Assembly (NCBI GenBank): GCA_034437795.1
Contig: DAOTTI010000124.1
Coordinates: forward strand, 1-13,365
Length of the DNA stretch: 13,365 nucleotides
Origin: DAOTTI01 sp034437795
GTDB lineage: Bacteria; Chloroflexota; UBA11872; UBA12225
Direction: 5' to 3'
A model generated the notes under the pieces. It was not told where the DNA came from and did no database searches. It saw only the letters and a list, made by a program, of their open reading frames with translations. Shown one piece after another: positions 1 through 6,332 of this stretch (position 1 is the first letter of the stretch; each line of letters starts with the position of its first letter). Made by a program: the position numbers and the translations under genes.

Positions 1-943
1 GCAGCGTCTCACAGAGCGCGCGAGCGGCGGCGACGCTCTCGCGGGCTCCCTCCAGTGGGAAGTAGTCGAGCGCCGCCGACCCCACCAGCACCGGTCGCGG
101 GGCCATCAGGCGCAGCAGGTCGGCGTGATCGAGGCCGGCCGGAAGCTGGCCCAGCAGGTTCTGCTCGGCGTCGCCGGTGCTCCACGCCCGCCGGCGCCAG
201 GCGAGGGTGGTGATGTAGCAGCAGGGCACCGCCACCTTGATCCGCTCGTCCAGGGGCACGGTGTAAGCGGTGTTGGTCCCGCCGCCGGAATTCCCCGCCA
301 TGGCGATCCGCTGCGGATCGACCTCCGGCCGCAAGCAGAGGTAGTCGACCCCGCGGATGGAGTCCCAGATCATCAGCTGAGCCAGGTTCGCCCCGGCCAG
401 GAAGTACTGGTTGCCGGCGTAGGAGTGCTGCGTGGTGCAGCCCCCCAGCGCGGACTCGCCCCGCTGCCGATCCCAGTACAGCTTGCGCTCGCCCTGGCCG
501 ATCGGATCGTAGATGAGCACGACGTACCCTTTTGCCGCGAGCGCGGCGCAGAGGCGCTGGTACGTCTCGGCCGCCTTGCCGTTCTCGGAGTGGCCGCAGG
601 GGACCAGCACCCCCGGCACGGGCCACGAGCGCCCCTTGGGGACGTACGCCAGGGCGGTGACCAGGAGCCCCGGCTGCGTCTGGTAGATCAGCTTCTCGAT
701 GCGGTAGCGCTCCCGCTCCAGCACGCCCGTAACGCGGGGCCGCAGGTCGCAGCGGTCGGGGAAGCGTCCCAGCATGCCGCGGTAGGCGGAGAGGAGCCGT
801 TCCCGCTCCTCGGCCCACTCGGCGGCCGTCCGGATCCGGGCACGGCGCTCGGCGCCGGCAGCCGACTGCTCGACGAACAGCCGGTAGAGGTGCTCCGCAA
901 GCATGTCCCGCGGCAACGGTGGCAGTGCAGCAGGCGCAGTCAT
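1..943 (-). CDS. alpha/beta hydrolase, acetyl-xylan-esterase-like (3' end beyond window)
   Basis: This frame stays open from the start codon to the left edge (314 codons), so the C-terminus is missing. The protein reads as a cytosolic alpha/beta hydrolase, probably an esterase or deacetylase of the acetyl-xylan-esterase/DUF-type large hydrolase group. Evidence is the nucleophile elbow GNSGGG with Ser219, preceded by the family-like stretch 'IWDSIRGVDYL...PEVDPQRIAMAG', a glycine/His oxyanion strand 'GVLVPCGHSENGK' near 111-123, and 'APRPVLVGSALDYFP'-like sequence near 281-296 that would supply the acid Asp293. The catalytic His lies beyond the window. There is no signal peptide. Start choice: two ATGs occur at 949 and 943; GGGAG at 955-951 sits 7 nt before the 943 ATG but only 1 nt before 949, so 943 is preferred. 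The acylase gene lies upstream on the same strand. Substrate is unknown; the fold call is firm. Confidence 0.86.
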   Translation of the reverse strand, partial: MTAPAALPPLPRDMLAEHLYRLFVEQSAAGAERRARIRTAAEWAEERERLLSAYRGMLGRFPDRCDLRPRVTGVLERERYRIEKLIYQTQPGLLVTALAYVPKGRSWPVPGVLVPCGHSENGKAAETYQRLCAALAAKGYVVLIYDPIGQGERKLYWDRQRGESALGGCTTQHSYAGNQYFLAGANLAQLMIWDSIRGVDYLCLRPEVDPQRIAMAGNSGGGTNTAYTVPLDERIKVAVPCCYITTLAWRRRAWSTGDAEQNLLGQLPAGLDHADLLRLMAPRPVLVGSAALDYFPLEGARESVAAARALCETL

Positions 944-1108
944 CGTCATGCTCCCGTCACGTTCTCGTCAGGTCTTCGTCCTGGCCACAGGCGTCGTCAA
1001 CCGTCCCGGATGGCGCCAGGCCACAGGTGTCCTTTGCCGTCCTTCCCCTTCTTCCCCCGTGCGGGGGCGGGGACGGCGGGATCCAGCCGCACGGCCATGG
1101 CCGGAGTT

Positions 1109-1141
1109 CCCCCTCTCCGTGTCGGAAAGGGGGTGAGGTCC
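1109..1141. repeat. REP-like palindromic repeat, copy 1
   Basis: An 11-bp arm CCCCCTCTCCG (1109-1119) and its partner CGGAAAGGGGG (1123-1133) pair at 10 of 11 positions around a TGT loop. It is followed by TGAGGTCC (1134-1141). The 13-mer ending this unit (1129-1141) recurs exactly at 1236-1248. The core CTCCGTGTCGGA (1115-1126) recurs inverted at 11047-11058. The strong hairpin without a T-run could be a transcript end or a dispersed REP-type element; the recurrence favours the latter. Confidence 0.6.
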
Positions 1142-1206
1142 TTCTGCCCCTGCCGGCGCGGGCGCGACCGAAGGGTGAGAACGCTGCCCGCCCCGTGTCT
1201 TGGTGT

Positions 1207-1248
1207 CCCCGCGTCTCCGCGTCGGGGAGGGGGCAGGGGGTGAGGTCC
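1207..1248. repeat. REP-like palindromic repeat, copy 2 (degenerate)
   Basis: Contains TCTCCGCGTCGG (1214-1225), one base different from the same element in copy 1 at 1114-1125, followed by a G-rich arm and the identical 13-mer GGGGGTGAGGTCC (1236-1248). The hairpin is less perfect than copy 1. The same order of motifs in both copies, about 100 bp apart, shows they belong to one family. Confidence 0.5.
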
Positions 1249-1289
1249 GCCGCGCTGGAGCGCGTGTGCCCCGCGTGCCCCATGGCCAG

Positions 1290-3629
1290 TCATGCGGGGA
1301 GCAGGTGTGTGATCCCTTCCAGGTCGGCGTCCGGCGGGTCCAGGCGTAAGGGATGGTACTGGTCCTCCAGCCACAGGCGCGCCTGGTCGGCGTAGTGGGG
1401 GCTGGCGGGGTGGCCCGACTGGCCGGTGGTGGACGTGGCCAGCATGGCGCCCCCCGGCGAGAGGTCGGCGACCATGCGATAGGTGGCGCCGCTGACCACC
1501 CGATACGGCCGGGCGGTGCTGTAGCCGGCGGCCCGCACCGTGGGGCCGCCGGTGCAGGGGTATGGCCCCACGTCGAAGAGCGCCGCGGCGGCGCGCCGGT
1601 CGGCTGGGCCGTGCGTAGAGAGGGGATGCTGCCAGGTCACGGTATGGACCTGGCCCCACTGCCACGCCGCCGGGTCCGGCCCGAACCGGCGGGACAGCCC
1701 GTCCACGGCGTCGACGATGGCGCTCTCGACTGCCGTCCCGACGTCCTCCCGCGCGAACCAGGGTGGCGAAGTGTCGTCGCCGAGGAGCAGGCGCCGCGCC
1801 ACCGCCCCCGCCTGGGTCGCCGCCAGCGCCACCAGCTCCTGGGGGAACCGTGCTGCCGCCACACGGCGCAGCCAGGCCTCCCAGAAGGCGACCCAGACCG
1901 TCGGGGCCGCCGAGCCGAGCACGAAGCGGCCATCCCACCCCTCTAGGACGGACGCCGCCAGGCAGGGCGCGGGCTGCCGGCTCGCCGCCAGGTGGCGGAG
2001 CACGGCCGGCAGCAACTCCACCGCGCGCGCGCCGGTCACGTCGGCCTGGATGGAGCCCAGCTCCTGGGGAGAGAGGCGTTCCTTTTCAGTCAGGCGCTGG
2101 CGGATGCGCCGCATGCGCCCGCCGTCGGCCCAGGCGCCGCCCGGCAGGTACGATAGCCCCGGCGGGTCGCGGCGCCACGGTGGCTGGTTGGCGGTGGCCA
2201 GCCAGCCACGGGGCGGGTCGATCAGCTGCGGCAAGTCGTCAAAGGGGATGTACCCCTGCCAGGCATCGTCGGGGTTCTGGGCGTCACGGAACCGGCGGGC
2301 CGCCTCGCGCCGGCGCGGGACCAATCCGGCCACGTGGTAGGCGATGCGCCCCCCGTCATCGGCCACCAGACCGTTGAGCACGGGGCAGGGCCACCTCGCC
2401 AGGGCGGCCAGCGCCTCGGCTACGCTGGTGGCGCGGTTGAGCGCCAGCAGGGGCTCCAGGCCCGCCCCCACCTCCAGCCCCGTCCAGCGCAGGCTGATTG
2501 GCGGCTCATCGCCACCGACCGGCGTGAACAGACTGTTGGCGATCGGGCCGCGCCGCGTCCGGCGCACCTCGAAGCGCTCCGGCGCCTCCCCGCTGACCTC
2601 GATGGTGTGCTGCTCCACGTCGAACGGCAGCCACTCAGCCCCCTGGCGGTACCGGCCTGGGTGCGACGGGTCGACCGTCTCCACGTACAGGTCGCGCGTG
2701 GATGCCACGTGGTTGGTGAACCCCCAGGCCACGTGCCGGTTACGGCCGATGTACACCCCAGGCCAGCCGGCGTAGGTCGCCCCCGCGGCGTCGAAGGAGC
2801 CATCGGCCAGGGCCAGGTGGGCCTGGAACCACTGGCTGGGCTGGCCAAAGGGGTTGTGCGGGTCAGAGCAGAGCACGGGGTAGCCGGTCGTCGTGCGCCG
2901 GCCGGAGACGGCCCAGTTGTTGCTCCCGGTGCCGTCGTCCCCGCCCCCCGGCGCGGCGCCCTCCCTGCCTGCGCTCCCCGCATCCTGGTCGCGTGCGTCG
3001 TCGGAAGGGACAATGCTCTCCTCGGCCAGCTCCGTGGCCATGAAGGCGTCGAGCAGCGGGGGCGGGAGGTGCCGGCGGGCCGCTTCGCCGGCGGCGATGG
3101 TGTCCAGGCGGCCGGTCAGGGTCCACCAGCGGTGCTTCCAGCAGGCGATGGAATCGGCCGGCGTCCAGGGCGTCGGCTCGTAGCCCAGCCAGTCGAACTC
3201 CACCGGCAGCAGGCGCTGCTGGATGGCATGCTGCAGCCAGTGATTGACGCCGGCGGCGTAGGCGTCGAGCGCCTGGGCCTCCTCGCCGACCAGCTGCGCG
3301 GCCAGGGCATCGGCGTGTCGGCCCAGCCCCAGGGTGCGCATGGCGCGGTCTGAGGCCAGGGCATCGCGCCCCAGGATGGCGGCGAGCTGGCCTCGCGCCT
3401 GCCGCCGGCAGTAGTCCAGACGCCAGAGGCATTCCTGGGCCGTCACGTAGCCCAGGGCAAAGAAGAGATCGTGCGGCGTCTCGGCGCGGATGTGGGGGAT
3501 GCCCCACACGTCCCAGCGCACCGCCACCGGCGCCTCCACGCCGGCGCGGATGCTGGCGTCGCGGGGTGGGACCTTCTGCGCCAGATACGCAGGGTCGCGT
3601 GGGTAGGGGGCAGAGGAACGGGCGGCCAT
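1290..3629 (-). CDS. penicillin acylase family (S45) N-terminal-nucleophile hydrolase
   Basis: A 779-residue precursor of the S45 family, which cuts amide bonds of beta-lactams, acyl-homoserine lactones or other N-acyl compounds after autocatalytic splitting into alpha and beta chains. The cleavage site is visible as G|SNNWAVSG; the nucleophile Ser is residue 236 (codon 2924-2922). Other family marks are 'VRWDVWGIPHIRA' near the N-terminus, 'SDPHNPFGQPSQW' after the nucleophile, 'GRNRHVAWGFTN', 'NGLVADDGGRIAY', and 'WLATANQPPW' with the oxyanion-type Asn near 481. A Gly/Asp-rich linker (about 208-234) precedes the cleavage site and probably forms the excised spacer. No signal peptide is evident, unlike periplasmic members, so it may act in the cytoplasm. 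Start: ATG at 3629 (an in-frame TTG at 3638 is less likely). No SD is seen; TATGAT on the minus strand (3643-3638) lies 8 nt before the ATG, fitting a leaderless or near-leaderless mRNA. Substrate cannot be told. Confidence 0.95.
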   Translation of the reverse strand: MAARSSAPYPRDPAYLAQKVPPRDASIRAGVEAPVAVRWDVWGIPHIRAETPHDLFFALGYVTAQECLWRLDYCRRQARGQLAAILGRDALASDRAMRTLGLGRHADALAAQLVGEEAQALDAYAAGVNHWLQHAIQQRLLPVEFDWLGYEPTPWTPADSIACWKHRWWTLTGRLDTIAAGEAARRHLPPPLLDAFMATELAEESIVPSDDARDQDAGSAGREGAAPGGGDDGTGSNNWAVSGRRTTTGYPVLCSDPHNPFGQPSQWFQAHLALADGSFDAAGATYAGWPGVYIGRNRHVAWGFTNHVASTRDLYVETVDPSHPGRYRQGAEWLPFDVEQHTIEVSGEAPERFEVRRTRRGPIANSLFTPVGGDEPPISLRWTGLEVGAGLEPLLALNRATSVAEALAALARWPCPVLNGLVADDGGRIAYHVAGLVPRRREAARRFRDAQNPDDAWQGYIPFDDLPQLIDPPRGWLATANQPPWRRDPPGLSYLPGGAWADGGRMRRIRQRLTEKERLSPQELGSIQADVTGARAVELLPAVLRHLAASRQPAPCLAASVLEGWDGRFVLGSAAPTVWVAFWEAWLRRVAAARFPQELVALAATQAGAVARRLLLGDDTSPPWFAREDVGTAVESAIVDAVDGLSRRFGPDPAAWQWGQVHTVTWQHPLSTHGPADRRAAAALFDVGPYPCTGGPTVRAAGYSTARPYRVVSGATYRMVADLSPGGAMLATSTTGQSGHPASPHYADQARLWLEDQYHPLRLDPPDADLEGITHLLPA

Positions 3630-3842
3630 CGGGCGCAATCATAGCGGCCCGGCGCTTACCGCGCCCGCGCCGCGCCGGCCCAGGGCTGCAGATCCGGGCT
3701 GCAGATCTGGATGATCAGGAAATGCTGCTCTGGCGCTGTGCCGGCGGGCCCGCGGGATGACAGTAGGGCGGTTTGTACGCCACACTCACCGCTACACGCC
3801 GGGGCCGCGAAGGGCCATCGAGCGAGGGAGAGCAGGAGGGAT
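3630..3842. promoter_or_regulatory. divergent intergenic region with tandem operator-like repeat
   Basis: This 213-bp region separates the divergent acylase and sulfatase-fold genes and must hold promoters for both. It contains GGGCTGCAGATC twice in direct tandem (3683-3694 and 3696-3707, period 13), followed by GGATGATCAGG (3709-3719), so GATC occurs at 3691, 3704 and 3714. Tandem repeats between divergent starts are often regulator sites; that function is inferred. A -10-like TATGAT for the acylase lies at 3643-3638 on the minus strand without a good -35. I could not place a convincing promoter for the plus strand. Confidence 0.35.
3834..3840 (+). promoter_or_regulatory. ribosome binding site fixing the sulfatase-fold start
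   Basis: AGGAGGG ends 2 nt before the ATG at 3843, a close but strong SD. It decides for 3843 over an upstream in-frame ATG at 3711, which has no SD and would add 44 residues with no family similarity. Confidence 0.7.
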
Positions 3843-5324
3843 ATGAACGTCGTCGTCATTGTGCTGGATACGCTGCGGTATGACTGCGTGCATCACACGC
3901 CTGCACCGGGGATCGCCAAGGTGGCGACGCCCCACCTCGACGCCTTGCGGCGAGACGGGGTGTCGTTTTCTGCCATCTATGGGGAGGCGGAGCCGACCAT
4001 CCCCGTGCGGCGGGCGTTGTGGACGGGGCTGCGCTCCTTTCCGTGGCGCTTCGACTACGACACGCGCGGGCTGTGGCCCAACCCGCGTGGCTGGCACAAG
4101 ATCCCGCCGGAGCACACGACGCTCTCCGAACTGCTGCTGAGCCAGGGCTACAAGACCTGCCTGATCGGGGACGTCTACCACATCTTCAAGCCGACGCAGA
4201 ACTTCACGCGGGGCTTCTTCAACTACGAGTTCGTCCGTGGCCAGGAGACGGATAACTGGAAGGGCGGGAAGCTGGAGCTGATCCGCGCTGAGGCAGAGCG
4301 GTACACCCGCCCGCCGCTGGACCCGGCGCGGCACGCCTCGCTGGTCCAGTATCTACTGAACAAGCGCCACTTCCGCCAGGAGGCCGAGCTCACGGGGGCG
4401 GCGGTCATCCATCGCGGCATCGACTGGCTGAAGGAGAACCACGACGACGGCCCCTTCATGCTGTGGCTGGAGTCGTTCGATCCGCACGAGCCGTGGGACC
4501 CGCCCCGCGAGTACGCCAACCGCTACTACGAGTTTCCGCCGGGGAAGGACGGGGCGGAGTTCATCTACCCGCCGGAGGCGGCGCGCATCGGTACGGAGGA
4601 AGAGAAGGAGCGGACGAAGGCGCTGTATTACGGCGAGATTACCTTCATGGATGCGGTGATCGGCCGGCTGATGAACACCCTAGCCGACCTGGGCCGGCTG
4701 GACGACACGGTGGTCATGCTCACGTCCGACCACGGGACGGAGCTGCTCGACCACGGCCGGTTTGGCAAGAGCGCCGACCACCTCTACGCCCACAACACCC
4801 AGCTGAACTGGATCGTGCGCCACCCGCAGGGGACGGGCGGCCGCGACCGGACGATCGACGCCTTCGTTCAGAACCACGACATCGTGCCCACGATCCTGGA
4901 CTTGCTGGGCCTGCTGGACCGGTGGCCCGGGGCGACCGCGGTGGACCGCCCGGAGTGGGCGGGTCGCTCCGCCTTGCCGTTGATCGAGGGCCGGCCGGAC
5001 GCCCGCGGGCGGGACTTCGTGATCACGGGGTGGGGCGATTATGCCTCGGTGCGGGACCGCGACTGGAACTACGTGGTCAACTTCGAGCAGCCGGACGGCA
5101 GCGAGCGCCTCTACGACCTGCGTAACGATCCGTACGAGCAGCGGGACGTGGCGTCGGACCACCCCGACGTGGTGCGGGAGCGGCGCCGCCGGCTGGAGGC
5201 GCTGCTGGGGCAGGAGCTGCCCCCCAACCTGCCGGATAAGTACCGGCCGGGCACGGTCGCGCCGTGCCGCGCCTACTACGGGTCACGGCCGACACGCCAG
5301 CAGGAGGAAGCGGGGTTCGTCTAG
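3843..5324 (+). CDS. sulfatase-family (alkaline phosphatase superfamily) hydrolase with Thr nucleophile
   Basis: A 493-residue sulfatase-fold enzyme without a signal peptide, hence probably cytoplasmic. It begins directly with the first beta strand 'NVVVIVLDTLRYD', giving metal-ligand Asp9. The active-site segment, normally C/S-x-P-x-R, reads T-I-P-V-R with Thr52 (codon 3996-3998) followed by 'RALWTGL'. Further marks are 'FDPHEPWDPP' with His215, 'TSDHGTELLDHG' with metal ligands Asp296-His297, and the C-terminal sulfatase signature 'LYDLRNDPYEQRDVA'. Because Thr cannot become formylglycine, classic sulfate-ester hydrolysis is doubtful; related superfamily enzymes with Thr (NPP, LtaS, EptA types) act on phosphodiesters or transfer phosphoryl groups. 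It heads an apparent operon, with the dehydrogenase gene starting 29 bp downstream. Fold is certain, substrate unknown. Confidence 0.93.
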   Translation: MNVVVIVLDTLRYDCVHHTPAPGIAKVATPHLDALRRDGVSFSAIYGEAEPTIPVRRALWTGLRSFPWRFDYDTRGLWPNPRGWHKIPPEHTTLSELLLSQGYKTCLIGDVYHIFKPTQNFTRGFFNYEFVRGQETDNWKGGKLELIRAEAERYTRPPLDPARHASLVQYLLNKRHFRQEAELTGAAVIHRGIDWLKENHDDGPFMLWLESFDPHEPWDPPREYANRYYEFPPGKDGAEFIYPPEAARIGTEEEKERTKALYYGEITFMDAVIGRLMNTLADLGRLDDTVVMLTSDHGTELLDHGRFGKSADHLYAHNTQLNWIVRHPQGTGGRDRTIDAFVQNHDIVPTILDLLGLLDRWPGATAVDRPEWAGRSALPLIEGRPDARGRDFVITGWGDYASVRDRDWNYVVNFEQPDGSERLYDLRNDPYEQRDVASDHPDVVRERRRRLEALLGQELPPNLPDKYRPGTVAPCRAYYGSRPTRQQEEAGFV

Positions 5325-5353
5325 CTGCAGGATCAACGAAGGACCCGTTCCAC

Positions 5354-6328
5354 ATGCCTGATCGAGTGATGGCCAGCGCGCGCAACGTGGCCATGGTGTT
5401 GGACCAGTACCGGCAGCCGTTGGCGGACGCCGGTCTGGAGGTCTTCTTTCCGGCGACGCCGTCAGTCACGCTCAGCGAGGCGGAGCTGCTGCGCGTTCTC
5501 CCCGGCTGCTTTGCAGCCATCGCTATGCCGGACGCGTACACGGAGCAGGTGATCGCGGCCTGCGCGCCGACCCTGAAGCTGATCGCACGGTCGGGGATCG
5601 GCTACGACTCGATCGACGTCGACGCGGCCAGGCGCTACGGCGTGTGGGTGACGACGACGGTCGGCTCCAATCACGACGCGGTGGCCGACTTCACCCTGGC
5701 GCTCCTGCTAAACCTGGCGCGGAAGCTCACGGAGATCAACAACCTGACCAAGGCGGGGGCGTGGCAGCGGGTGGCGGGCTTCGAGCTGCGGGGCAAGACG
5801 CTGGGCATCGTGGGCACGGGGCGCATCGGGCGGGAGGTGGCCGCCCGCGCCGCCGCCTTCGGCATGCGCCTGGTGGCCTACGACGTGCTACCCAACCGGG
5901 AGTGGGCGGGGGCGGCGGGGGTGACCTATCTGCCCCTGGAAGAGCTGCTGGCCCAGGCCGACGTGGTCACGCTGCACGTGCCGGCGACGGCCGAGACCAG
6001 GCATCTCCTGAACGGCGAGACGCTCCGCCGGTGCAAGCGGGGGGTCTACGTGATCAACACGGCGCGGGGCGAGCTGATCGATGAGCAGGCGCTCCTGGCG
6101 GCGCTAGACGCCGAGCACGTGGCCGGCGCGGCCCTGGACGTGTTCGCCGCGGAGCCGCCGGGGCCGGCCCAGCGGCCCTTGATCGCCCATCCGCGGGTGA
6201 TCGCCACGTCGCACTGCGCTGGCGCCGCCGTGGAGGCGCAGCGCCGCGCGGCGGAGATGGCGCTGGAGGAGGTACTGCGCGTGCGCCGCGGCGAGCGGCC
6301 CCTGTCGCCGGTGCCGGAGCTGGCGTAG
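5354..6328 (+). CDS. D-isomer-specific 2-hydroxyacid dehydrogenase (phosphoglycerate-dehydrogenase-like)
   Basis: A 324-residue cytosolic enzyme that interconverts a 2-hydroxy acid and a 2-keto acid with NAD. The Rossmann motif GTGRIG (154-159) is followed by 'MRLVAYD' whose Asp177 indicates NAD rather than NADP. Catalytic residues are Arg238 in 'NTARGELID', Glu267 in 'DVFAAEPP' and His287 in 'TSHCAGA'. 'ARSGIGYDSIDVDAA' near 78-92 is the typical substrate-domain strand. It lacks the C-terminal ACT regulatory domain of many SerA enzymes. Start: ATG 5354 has AAGGA (5339-5343) 10 nt upstream; ATG 5369 is possible, and the longer frame back to 5264 overlaps the preceding gene and is rejected. 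It follows the sulfatase-fold gene by 29 bp and precedes the next gene by 4 bp. Whether it is SerA or a glyoxylate/hydroxypyruvate-type reductase cannot be decided. Confidence 0.95.
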   Translation: MPDRVMASARNVAMVLDQYRQPLADAGLEVFFPATPSVTLSEAELLRVLPGCFAAIAMPDAYTEQVIAACAPTLKLIARSGIGYDSIDVDAARRYGVWVTTTVGSNHDAVADFTLALLLNLARKLTEINNLTKAGAWQRVAGFELRGKTLGIVGTGRIGREVAARAAAFGMRLVAYDVLPNREWAGAAGVTYLPLEELLAQADVVTLHVPATAETRHLLNGETLRRCKRGVYVINTARGELIDEQALLAALDAEHVAGAALDVFAAEPPGPAQRPLIAHPRVIATSHCAGAAVEAQRRAAEMALEEVLRVRRGERPLSPVPELA

Positions 6329-6332
6329 GACG

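Larger units (their letters stand above)
944..1289. other. intergenic spacer between two minus-strand genes, repeat-bearing
   Basis: I see no gene in this 346-bp spacer; open frames here are extensions of antisense frames of the flanking genes. It contains the start-proximal SD of the hydrolase (955-951), a perfect 12-bp palindrome CGGCCATGGCCG at 1092-1103, and two copies of a hairpin-type repeat annotated separately. On the minus strand the spacer follows the acylase stop, so the hairpins could end or stabilise that transcript. Confidence 0.6.

Noticed and set aside
9..818. Minus-strand 269-codon frame at the left edge
   Set aside because: Arg/Gly/Pro-rich shadow of the true hydrolase frame, offset by one base; no domain.
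125..1243. Long plus-strand open frame of 372 codons
   Set aside because: It is antisense to the alpha/beta hydrolase frame, which has the family motifs (GNSGGG, conserved strands) and an SD; the plus frame has none.
3711..3842. Upstream ATG extension of the sulfatase-fold gene
   Set aside because: The extra 44 residues look like translated spacer including the tandem repeat; the strong SD belongs to ATG 3843, where the conserved first strand begins.
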